Shown: positions 1-7,235 of the stretch, in pieces
Layout of the letters: every line of letters begins with the position of its first letter
Numbering within the stretch: the first letter of the stretch is position 1
Origin: Chara braunii
Taxonomy: Eukaryota > Streptophyta > Charophyceae > Charales > Characeae
Assembly: GCA_003427395.1 (NCBI GenBank)
Contig: BFEA01000004.1
Coordinates: 6,387,759 to 6,408,367, forward strand
Direction of reading: 5' to 3'
Length of the DNA: 20,609 nt
Program-made: the position numbers and the translations under genes
Notes under the pieces: generated by a model
Database searches by the model: none
What the model saw: the letters and a program-made list of their open reading frames with translations, nothing else
Told to the model about the DNA's origin: nothing

Positions 1-71
<71 letters not shown>

Positions 72-72
72 G

Positions 73-103
<31 letters not shown>

Positions 104-105
104 GT
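1..105. repeat. (GA)n microsatellite
   Basis: Nearly uninterrupted GA dinucleotides run from the window edge to about 105, with a few interruptions (GAAAG near 58-62 and GGGAGGGA near 71-78). The tract probably continues outside the window. It is a polypurine mirror-repeat tract of a kind able to form triplex DNA. Confidence 0.97.
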
Positions 106-232
106 GGAATGAGGGAGATAGCGAACGCTGGTGTATAACCCTTCATCCTCACTTGTTGCTTTCTATCCTGTCCTCTGCATGTGCAAACGATATCGACGTC
201 AACAAAGTGTAGGAGAGTGTGACTGTGCCCTC

Positions 233-248
233 AGAGTGTGTGTGTGTA

Positions 249-299
<51 letters not shown>

Positions 300-318
300 T
301 GGGAGGGGGGGGGAGGGA
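233..318. repeat. (GT)n microsatellite followed by a G-run
   Basis: About 30 GT units with two TATG-type interruptions fill 233-300, followed directly by a G-rich run at about 301-318. Frames crossing it give Cys-Val or Thr-His homopolymers and are not genes. The stretch from 319 to about 585 has no recognisable feature. Confidence 0.97.
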
Positions 319-585
319 AGGGGACGAGAGGGCTCAGTCGTAAAAGTGCATTGTCCGATTGCACGAAGGTTCACCAATTAAGGCGTCAACAGAGTCTCAT
401 AAAAGATCGTATTCTTTTCTCATTCAAGGTGCAAAATGAAGAACCCCAACAAACACCACGTTTTATCAACAATGATCGAGTCACGCGAGTCCTCAATCGA
501 ATGCTCCACATTGCTCCGATCGACGCATGCATGCGTCGAGACGAATGGTCATCCCATCAACAGGCAGACACCTTCATTCCAAACG

Positions 586-652
586 CAGCACCATCACATT
601 TCCAACACAGTTCATCACATTTCCATCACATTTCCATCGCATTTCCATCACG
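586..652. repeat. Short tandem repeat, 11-bp unit CATTTCCATCA
   Basis: CATTTCCATCA and one-base variants stand head to tail at about 619-651, preceded by related CATCACATTTCC copies from about 588. It is an imperfect minisatellite with no sign of coding. Confidence 0.8.
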
Positions 653-685
653 AATCGAATTTGATATCCAACATGAAGTCCTGTG

Positions 686-912
686 TTCAGTTGTTTAACA
701 ACTGTTTACCAACACACAGTTCAACGTGCGCTACGCAGTTCAACACATTATAAACAGATTACAAACTGTTTACGAACACTTTGTTCAACTGTTTGTCCTG
801 TCACTTCATATGCACGACATAATTCGCAAACGTTGGTTTCCTTGACTTCTAGTTGACCACGGTGCATGTGCCACGAAAAACAGATTATAAACAGTTTATT
901 AACAGATGACAG
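686..912. repeat. Dispersed AACTGTTTA / AAACAGATTA motifs with a 17-nt palindrome
   Basis: CAGTTGTTTAACAACTG at 688-704 is a perfect palindrome with 8-base arms around one central base. Related strings recur: AACTGTTTAC near 699 and 764, CAACTGTTTG near 786, and AAACAGATTA or ACAGATTATAAACAG near 752 and 880. The cluster has no constant period. It may be relics of a small inverted-repeat element. From 913 to 1150 nothing is recognised. Confidence 0.5.
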
Positions 913-1149
913 AGGTCAAGGACCCGTGATAAACACAAAAAAAAACAGCGACAATTTTTCTGTTGTAGTGAGAGGAAGAGACCGGGCAGCGCAGAGGGGG
1001 GAGTGGACCGAAGGACAGGCAAAGCTGCAGGGACAAACAGCGGGCGCAGAAAATGGGAATGCACCTGGACGCTATCTGCGACCAGGTCCATTCGCAGGTT
1101 GAGACGGGGAAGAAACGGTGATGGCGGGAAGCTGAGCAACACGAGTGGG

Positions 1150-1640
1150 AAGTGGCTAGCTCGCGCTATTCTTGATAGAATCGGGCGAGTGAAGGACCGA
1201 AGTGGGGGTTTTTTGGGGCTGCAAGTCGATTAGTAGTGTTAGATTTAGCAGTAGATGGTTAGTTTTGGTGCTAGTGACAGAAGGAGGTGCGTGAAGCTAT
1301 GGTGGGAGTAGAGGAGGGACAAGTGAAAAAGAAAGGATACCACTCGATTCCTGGTAGAAACAGGCGGGGGAAGAGCCTACGCGGGGGTTCTTGGGCTGGG
1401 CGACCTCGACGGTAGTGTTAGATTTGGCAAAGGTTCAGTAGAAGAAGGGATTAGTAGAGAGGAGGGTGAGTGGAGATGGCGGAGATGGCGGATGAAGAGA
1501 GGGGAGAAAGTATAACTCGCTCGTTTCCCTACTGAATCGAGCGAGGAGGGAGTGAGTTCGGGGGGTTTTAAAGGTTGCGGTAACAAATCCGAAACTAGAT
1601 TAGTGCAAAAGTTAGTGTAGAAAAAGTTAGTAGGAAAAAT
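1150..1640 (-). repeat. Block D: three ~179-bp tandem units
   Basis: Landmarks repeat at constant spacing: GGGGGTTTT-type strings at 1204, 1383 and 1561, TAGTGTTAGATTT at 1234 and 1413, and an AATCG/GCGAG-containing segment before each G-run. The period is about 179 bp with three units, the third more diverged. The right arm keeps about one unit near 16745-16830 (TCTAACATTT, then GGGGTCGCCCA). Confidence 0.75.
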
Positions 1641-1760
1641 CGGTGCGCAGGGGTGGTTTGAGAAGTGAATGTATCTGGCTGCCTTTTGGCGGGAGATTCG
1701 TCTCCACAGGCAGCTTTACGCGAGCTTGGCGCAGGCACCAGGCGCGGCAATGGGGTAGGC

Positions 1761-1814
1761 ACGGGATACAGAGATACAGAGAGAGAAAGAGAGAGAGGGA
1801 GAGAGAGAGAGAAG
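1761..1814. repeat. GA-rich microsatellite inside the left arm
   Basis: GATACAGAGATACAGAGAG leads into (GA)n with AAA and GGG interruptions. On the minus strand it becomes a CT-rich tract just after a GGTAAG string. The right arm has a degenerate CT-rich stretch at the same place (about 16581-16620), so this pyrimidine tract seems to be an old component that expanded on the left. The rest of 1815-2225 has no recognised feature. Confidence 0.8.
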
Positions 1815-2224
1815 GTGTGAAGGAAAATGGAAGCTTACCTACCGCCCGCAGTATGCCACAAAGTTGTATGAACCTGGCCGAGTGGAAGGCCAGGTACGTC
1901 TATGTTACACTGCGAAGATAAATAGTAGGATACGGGTGTGCGGGTGAGCCAGACGAAGGGAACAAGGAAGTGAAGTGAGTGAGAAAGGGCGGAGTGAGAA
2001 GTTAAGATGCTCGCCTGATTGAGCCCGCTAAGAGTCTATGAGGAGAGGAGATGTGCGCAGAGGTATCAGCGAGAAGGAGGGTGGCAAAGTGGCGATGCAC
2101 ATATCCCCGTTTTGGTTGAAGATGCATTCAATTTCTTCCTGTTTCATAGGAGCAATGTGAGGTCAGCCACAAGGATTGAAGGCTTACGTGCCCGTCGTCG
2201 ATATTGCCATCTGATTGTTGGTAT

Positions 2225-2290
2225 TAGAGATAGAGAATGTATGCTTACCTCGGTGAAAACGATGTGGGATGAACCGGAAGCCGAGCTACG
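2225..2290 (-). other. Conserved C/D junction with a splice-donor-like GGTAAG
   Basis: The minus strand reads CGGTTCATCCCACAT, then a short gap, then CCGAGGTAAGC (plus 2243-2253) and a pyrimidine-rich stretch. The right arm has CGGTTCATCCCGCAT at 16542-16556 followed by CAGCGGTAAGTAC at 16568-16580 and a CT-rich stretch. The central copy has a related string at about 12025-12055. Conservation in the three copies makes this a genuine landmark of the family. Use as a 5' splice site is inference only. Confidence 0.55.
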
Positions 2291-2439
2291 ACATCGAGTT
2301 GTGCGCTGACCCGGCATATGAGTTGGAGACATACCTGCCTATGTTTTAACGGTGAATACAACATATATATTTTTTGGTAATCTAATCAGTGAAAAGGGGG
2401 GCTTAAGTTTAGCTGCAGGGCAGGAGACTTATCTGTTAG

Positions 2440-3365
2440 TAGGGTGAATCCTCCCAGTCCTGCCGGAAGAATCATTTTGGTTTGACTTCCGTTTCGGTGA
2501 AGAAAGTGGTGTCAGGTCCGCAAGCAAGGGGCAGACAGAGTGCGGGCGGACAGTTCACAGTCGGGCCAACAGGTGGGCTGTGACAGTGTGGCCGGACGCT
2601 GTAGCAGCTGTAGCAGCGCAGGGCACAATAGTAGGGGCCGTAGTAGGAGCGGCCTTGGGGTGAAGACCTACCTGCCGACTGATGAGCTGCTTAGCCAGGC
2701 TAGACGGAGGGGTTGTGGGGGCGTACGCTTGTCTGTTCTGATCGGTGTGTTGCTGCGTCCTCACCCTTTGCCTCCTTCGTGCTAGCTGCTCCAGCAGGTT
2801 ACAGGTGGTGATAGTTACTGTGCATCAATGAGTGCAGTGCAACGGCGTGTTGAGGCTGCCGTCATACGCTGCTGTGGCACCCTGGCGTTGCGCGCTAATG
2901 ATGTACGTATGACGGTCTGTTGAGATTCCGCGGAGTTGTCTGTGCGTCAGGTTGTTGTGTGGCGGTTGATTGGTCTAAGAAGAGGTACTGGGACTTAGAG
3001 GAGTGTATAGGCTTGAGAGAGGCGGTCATTGCCGTAATCTGGAGAGTCGTCAGAAGATCAACGATCAACAGATTGACTTCAGTTCGACCAACGGCTGCGC
3101 GTTTTGGCCATCATTGCGGGGCCCTCAGGCGAATGAAGGTATCAAGGCCCTCTCCTGAGAGTTGAGTTGTCCCCTTCTTGTATCTCGAGAGTTTGAAACC
3201 CCTATCTTCTGCCTTTCTTACTCGAAGTCTAATCCAGTTTTGAGAGGAAGGCGGCAGACGGGATTGCAACCCGTAGGACCACAACAAGGCTCTGTGGGGA
3301 GTCAACCCACCGATTGCTGGAGCTCTACCGGAACCTAGGAGAGGTTTTAGAGGCAGAGAACAATC
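2440..3365 (-). repeat. Block C, left copy
   Basis: On the minus strand from 3365, CCTCTCCTAGGTTCC, GCAATCGGTGG, GACTCCCCACA and GGTTGCAATCCCG appear in the same order and spacing as in the right arm (14205-14310) and central copy (10890-10980). Similarity continues to about 2815; the tail (2440-2815) is rich in CAGCTGCTACAG-like strings and only loosely alignable. The open frame at 3111-3635 (minus) crosses the C boundary into the linker before B, is not kept open in the other copies, and resembles no protein family I know. Confidence 0.75.
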
Positions 3366-3539
3366 AAGTAATCTATCTCTATTTGTATAACCCACTACAC
3401 CCATGTTTGCATATTCCCCCTGTAGTCTGATTGGCGTATGCATGAGTATCCCTATGATTCTTGTTTTCTCTTCAGGACATAACCAGGCTAAGCAAAGGAA
3501 TGCATGTACAATGTCAGTTTCAGTTTCAATGTCTGGCTG

Positions 3540-3625
3540 AAAAGCAGATTGTGGGGTTGCATCTGGGGGAAAGGTGAGAGAAAGGTTGTATTGCATGTGT
3601 TTGACTGGGTCAACCAAAGGCTGGG
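3540..3625 (-). repeat. Linker between B and C conserved with the central copy
   Basis: On the minus strand, TTTGGTTGACCCAGTCAAAC followed by ACATGCAATAC matches TTTGGTTGACCCAATAAAAC and GCATGTAATACC at about 9972-10003 in the central copy. Both are followed by a pyrimidine-rich CCTTTCTCTCACC / CCTTCCTCCCACC stretch. This anchors the two copies between arrays B and C, and the right arm lacks it. Confidence 0.7.
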
Positions 3626-3629
3626 CCAG

Positions 3630-4290
3630 TTCCATAAGTTTGGGAAGGCTAAGTGCTACGTTTATTTTGAATTGTCTGGAGAGTCAGTCAAATCCATAAG
3701 TTTGGGTAGTCTGGCTGCTCTGACTTGTGAGGGTTAATTGTGAATGACTTTTCAGGAGCTAGTCAAATCCATAAGTTTGGGTAGTCTGGCGGCCTTGTTT
3801 ACTTTGGATTTCTATTGATTTATTTTTGCCTTGGCTTTGAGGAAAATGAACCAGGCTGAGGGCCAAGACATGTTTCATAAATTTGGGTGGTCTTGGTCCA
3901 ACGCCTCGCATATGCAAAAACCAAAAGGTTATAACTTGGCTATACTTTACTAGTACTCTATCTATGAACAGGCTAGTCAGACAACGTTCTATAAGTTTGG
4001 GTGGTCTGACTATAGCTTATCACAAACTGAAGAGAGTACTAATTAAGAATAAACTTGTGGTACGAAGGGGCAGACTGAGTCTTGAGCTGAAGATGATCGG
4101 CTCAGTTATATGCTACCTCAAAAGACTAAGTGTAGATAATTATATAAATTTTGGATATTTAAGCAGTTCAGGGCGACTAGGGTGGCCTAGTCACATGCCC
4201 AAAGAAGAGAAAAGTTGTTGTGCCCTGTGTTTGTGTATACTCCATGGCTGAGCTAGACATGTTCCATAAGTTTGGGTGGTCTAGCTTTAT
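3630..4290 (-). repeat. Block B: tandem stem-loop array, left copy (about seven units)
   Basis: The core CCATAAGTTTGGG and close variants occur at 3632, 3694, 3769, 3875, 3988, about 4141 (degenerate) and 4264, at irregular spacing of 62-150 bp. Most cores lie in the loop of an inverted repeat. Stems are AGCTAGAC/GTCTAGCT (4251-4258 with 4279-4286), TAGTCAGAC/GTCTGACTA (3974-3982 with 4004-4012), GGCCAAGAC/GTCTTGGTC (3861-3869 with 3890-3898, one G-T), GCTAGTC/GTCTGGC (3758-3764 with 3784-3790, one mismatch), and a similar stem around 3682-3716. The loop is about 20 nt. Loop and inner GAC/GTC pairs are constant; outer stem bases vary but stay paired. The array lies between blocks C and A. The right arm lacks it. 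Confidence 0.8.
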
Positions 4291-4367
4291 GCCCAATGTA
4301 AGCTGGTATAAAGGGATAAATCATTGAGGGACTATGAACTATTGTTTGTTAAGTTGACTTTGGGGAT

Positions 4368-4386
4368 GGTGAGAGTACTTACCTTT
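4368..4386 (-). other. Conserved GGTAAGT motif between arrays A and B, left copy
   Basis: The minus strand reads AAAGGTAAGTACTCTCACC. The central copy has AAAGGTAAGTCTCTCACC at 9058-9075, in the same position between arrays A and B. The match to a 5' splice-site consensus is strong, but no transcript evidence is available here. Confidence 0.6.
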
Positions 4387-4574
4387 GTGGTTTAGCCTGC
4401 ATGTGACTAAGTGAGGCTGCTGCTTAGTCGGATTTTCAGTTTGATAGGTAGTTGCTTTAGTCACTCGCCACGTGCTAGAGTCATAGGAGTTAGTTTCAAT
4501 TCCTGCATTTTCTAAGCTAAGTTCTTTTTACTTAGATCAATTCTCGCATTTTCTGGGATTTTTTGTTATACTTG

Positions 4575-4965
4575 ACTTTGTATAAATTTTGGTAAGCTAC
4601 TTTCTCTACGGGAAGCGCTGCCGAAATTTCTGCAAATCTAGGGAGTTTGTCAACTTTTGACATTTCGAAGTTCAACTTGTTTAAATTTTATATGGCTTAG
4701 TAAAAATCTGAGAAGTCTCATTTTCTAAAGGGAGTGCTGCCCGAATTTTTATTAATCCAGGGAGTTAGACAAAATTTGACTTTGAAAGATTGAAGATTAT
4801 TTCTGTTTTCATATTTAGGCTGATATAAATTTTGAAAGGGCACTTTTCCTACGGGAAGTGTTGCCGAAATTTTCTTAGTTTAGAGGAGTTAGATTATATT
4901 TTGACAGGTGACAATTCTGGGAAATCCACTCTGTACAGAGGAGATTCTGCCAGGGTCTACCTTTC
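4575..4965 (-). repeat. Block A: ~120-bp tandem array, left copy (three full units plus a partial)
   Basis: The landmark ACGGGAAG(C/T)GCTGCC and its variants lie at 4608, 4728 and 4851, with a shortened unit near 4935, giving a period of 120-123 bp. The surrounding AGGGAGTTAGACAAAATTTG and TTTGACTTTG strings also repeat. Two units contain a 46-nt imperfect inverted repeat (4584-4629 and 4827-4872): outer arms AAATTTT(G)G / CCGAAATTT and, most clearly in the second, inner arms CACTT / AAGTG. The array matches 8285-8965 on the opposite strand. Confidence 0.85.
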
Positions 4966-5742
4966 TTTTGACACTTACTTGGAGGTAGACTTAAACTTAC
5001 GTAATTAGGATGATTTGAGTGAGATCGAGATATGGGGACTATTCTCTATAGACTTATAGATTTAACTTGGGGATTGACATGTCTTGTGTTACAGGTCTTC
5101 TTGATCGATTGATTCAGGATTTGGGCTAGATTCAGCTTGATCCTACAAGGATCATCTTCTGTTATCACTGATAACAGATCGGTTGCCGATTCGTCGGTTT
5201 ACGACTCAACTCCAATCCACTCTTGCCACTCAACCTAAAGGTTTTAGCCTTGTGATTTGAATTGTTTTGTTATGTTTTTACCCGAACTTTATTTTGAATG
5301 GCCATTTAAATAAAAGTACTGAGTATTTTATTTTGAGGAGTTGCACAAATAGTGAGGCTTGTATGGCTAAAAGTAAAGGGTGTGAGTGCAGAGAATTGTT
5401 GAAGTTGACCCCATGTAGTGCATTTGGTTGGATCTTTGATGTGATTGAAGGTATGTTTGATGATTCGAACTTTGGATTTGACTGTCTGCGCTCACATGCA
5501 TATGTATATGGCTAAGAGGAGGTCCACTGTGACTGTGAGAATTGATCGTTCAATATTAATAACTCTCTATATTTATGTGATATATATATGTCTTGAGTGT
5601 TTCGTGCGGCGTACTGGGACCACTCGTAAGGGTTAAATAGATTATGTTTTGAGAGAAAAAGAAGATATTATTTTTATCATTTGCTTTTTAGAATTTTATA
5701 GTTGGACGTTGTAGTCCGTGACAGTCGTCAAAGTCAAACCCC
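4966..5742 (-). repeat. Block E, left copy
   Basis: On the minus strand this segment aligns with 13153-14000 over most of its length. Shared strings include GGGGTTTGACTTTGACG, CTACAACGTCCAACTAT, GCAGACAGTCAAATCCAAAG, GGGTCAACTTCAAC and CGTAAACCGACGAATCG. Two small dyads stand next to each other at 5139-5153 (GATCCT-ACA-AGGATC) and 5161-5175 (GTTATC-ACT-GATAAC), with weaker forms in the right arm (13745-13759 and 13723-13737). No frame stays open across both copies. Confidence 0.85.
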
Positions 5743-6218
5743 AAGAGAAGTTTAACTACAGTCGTATTTTTCATCACCACTTCAGGACTCCCTTCACCAC
5801 TTCACGATGCAGCCAGTCTGCCTAAACAGGTGTTTTTTAGGGTCTTCGGACCTTTCACCACTTCAGAACCATTCAGGTCTGAAAATCCTGAATGGTCCTG
5901 AAGTGGTGAAAGCTCCGAAGACCGTGAAAACCACCTGTTTAGGCAGGCTCCATCCTCAAGTGGTGAAGGGTTGTTTTCATGGTCTTCGGACCTTTCACCA
6001 CTTCAGGACCATTCAGGATTTTCAGACTGCCCAAAACTGTCACTTGACCACTTCAGGATACTCTTCACCACTTCAGGATGCAGCCTGCCTAAACAGGTGG
6101 TTTTCAGGGTCTTCGGACCTTTCACCACTTCATGACCATTCATGATTTTCAGACTGCCCAAAACTCTCACTTCAGAATTTTCATTCATGAATTTTCAGCT
6201 ACCCGATAACCGCTTGTG
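5743..6218. mobile_element. 476-bp foldback insertion with 8-bp target duplication
   Basis: CAAACCCC occurs on both sides (5735-5742 and 6219-6226). In the right arm the same position has a single copy, GGGGTTTG at 13153-13160 on the opposite orientation, with arm sequence continuous through it. This is a paralogous empty site, so the segment is an insertion that came after arm duplication. An 8-bp duplication fits hAT-type non-autonomous elements. The ends (AAGAGAAGTTTA and the complement CACAAGCGGTTA) are only loosely inverted, so the superfamily stays tentative. It contains no coding capacity. Confidence 0.85.
5791..6173. repeat. Internal palindrome and repeated module inside the insertion
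   Basis: Positions 5791-5877 and 5887-5970 are inverted copies (shared strings CTGCCTAAACAGGTG, GGTCTTCGGA and TTTCACCACTTCAG) around a short centre near 5882. The same module is repeated in direct orientation at 5981-6045 and 6109-6173, both ending CAGACTGCCCAAAACT. So one module of roughly 65-85 bp is present four times, three in plus and one in minus orientation. Confidence 0.88.
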
Positions 6219-6240
6219 CAAACCCCTTGACTTATCTCCA

Positions 6241-6272
6241 AGCCCTAGATGATGAAGCTGGTCTCCAGGGCC
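6241..6272. repeat. Conserved hairpin beside the insertion site, left copy
   Basis: AGCCCTAGA (6241-6249) pairs with TCCAGGGCC (6264-6272) over nine positions including two G-T wobbles. The right arm has TCCAAGGCC with GGCCTTGGA (13107-13138) at the same place. Bases differ but pairing is kept. Confidence 0.65.
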
Positions 6273-6819
6273 ATAAGAGACGATTGCCACCACAGGTATG
6301 AACCTCTGTACCACCCACTCTTGCCAGGGTGCAGAAGAGGGTGTGGTTCTCAACCGCACTTGACGGTTGTCCAGCGTCGAGAGATTAACCCTCAAGGCGC
6401 GTGTCAGCCGACACTTGAGTGTCGCATGCGACCCTCGAGATTAACGAAGACCGCATGAGTATGGGTACTACATAGTACGCCACCATTGCGATCGCTTGTG
6501 TACGCCTGCATTGGGAATCGATATGAATTAGCCCTGCGTCCGCACGTTTTTATACGAAGTCTCACGCGCGTCGCCTATCCAATTTCCACGTCAGAAAGTT
6601 ATGGGATGGCTACTAAGGGACTAGGAGTGTTGTCGCGTTGTTTGTTTTGTGTCATTTTGTGTATATGTGTGTGTTTTTATTTTTATGTTCTTTATAGTGG
6701 TGTGCGCGTGATATGTGGGATGCGTCCTAGTCGAGCGGCGACGAGCGCGCTTGGGACCTCAGCCCCCCGAGATGCTGGTTCGCGTGCGGGTCGGATAAAG
6801 GTGTATTACCGCGCGTGCC

Positions 6820-7031
6820 CCCTATGCTACAGCGAACGAGAAACGCCCTCGGCTGGTCCACCTCTGCGATTGCAGCTGATTAGCTTTCGTACTGTGGACT
6901 GGTAGCTAGGCGGGGATACGCCCACCGAAGGGAGGTGACANCTCCCGTAAGGTGGAGGTAAGTCGTGCCTCGCGTAGGCCCTATCCTGTCGTAGGGGCTC
7001 GCGAGAGGTATGGCTGGCGCACTCGGCCGGA
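6820..7031 (-). repeat. Most conserved ~210-bp core of block F, left copy
   Basis: This is close to nine in ten identical with 12372-12580 by eye, far above the rest of the arms. It contains GGGAG/CTCCC around 6930-6946 (with an N at 6941 where the right copy implies G), GCCCTA/TAGGGGC at about 6977-6999, and the palindrome CTCGCGAG. GGAGGTAAGT at 6954-6963 (plus) is identical in the complement of the right copy. Confidence 0.8.
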
Positions 7032-7161
7032 GCGGCTTGCGGAAGCTCCATTGTGTATTCACGACGAGGAATTAAAACCAACTCTTGGCTGGCGCACTCG
7101 GCCGGAGCGGCTTGCGGAAGCTCCATTGTGTATTCACGACGAGGAATTAAAATCAACTCTT
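7012..7161 (+). repeat. 75-bp tandem duplication
   Basis: Units 7012-7086 and 7087-7161 both begin GGCTGGCGCACTCGGCC and end AACTCTT, with about one difference between them. The right arm has only one diverged counterpart (about 12340-12390). The near identity of the units indicates a recent duplication. Confidence 0.93.
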
Positions 7162-7235
7162 GCGTGACTCGGCGGGAGGGTCCCACGCTGTCCTTGTGCG
7201 GTGCCGGACCGATGCGCTTGACAGCGGTAACTGTG

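Larger units (their letters stand above)
1150..7235 (-). mobile_element. Left arm of a giant imperfect inverted repeat (blocks D-C-B-A-E-F on the plus strand)
   Basis: Read on the minus strand from 7235 outward, this arm matches the right arm (12265-16960, plus strand) block by block: F 6219-7235, E 4966-5742, A 4575-4965, B 3630-4290, C 2440-3365, a conserved junction at 2225-2290, and D 1150-1640. Similarity runs from roughly nine bases in ten in inner F to patchy in the C tail and D. No transposase-like frame is present. The arm carries a 476-bp insertion and a 75-bp duplication that the right arm lacks. I infer half of a foldback-type element, or one of two copies in head-to-head orientation. 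The outer boundary is uncertain because no target duplication was found. Confidence 0.7.
6219..7235 (-). repeat. Block F (inner end), left copy
   Basis: This aligns with 12265-13152 on the opposite strand, almost without gaps for long stretches. The last recognisable shared string on the inner side is GGACCGATGC(G/A)CTTGA (about 7206-7221). Frames 6249-6458 and 6486-6905 (plus) form one reading frame broken by a TGA and align without gaps to the 136-codon frame at 12720-13130 (minus). However, the antisense frame aligns equally well, so the match reflects DNA-level conservation rather than a protein. Confidence 0.85.

Noticed and set aside
219-698. 159-codon frame across the (GT)n tract
   Set aside because: Its first part is Cys-Val repeat from the microsatellite and the rest crosses the CATTTCCATCA minisatellite. 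No domain is visible.
3111-3635. 174-codon minus frame
   Set aside because: It covers the C start and the B/C linker of the left arm. The right and central copies do not keep this frame open, and it resembles no protein family I know.
3630-4290. CRISPR-like reading of the regularly repeated CCATAAGTTTGGG string
   Set aside because: Spacing varies from 62 to 150 bp, the sequences between are partly related, the repeat is the loop of a stem-loop, and the context is eukaryotic.
6249-6905. Reading frame shared without gaps between the left arm (plus, one TGA) and 12720-13130 (minus, 136 codons)
   Set aside because: At first it looked like a conserved protein. The antisense frame aligns just as well (6195-6395 minus against the plus strand near 13050), many changes are amino-acid changing, and no motif is known. 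It is better explained by DNA-level similarity of block F.
6827-7186. 119-codon minus frame with repeated segments, similar to the plus frame near 12285-12578
   Set aside because: The internal repeat is the 75-bp duplication, and similarity to the right copy exists in at least two frames, so it is not coding evidence.
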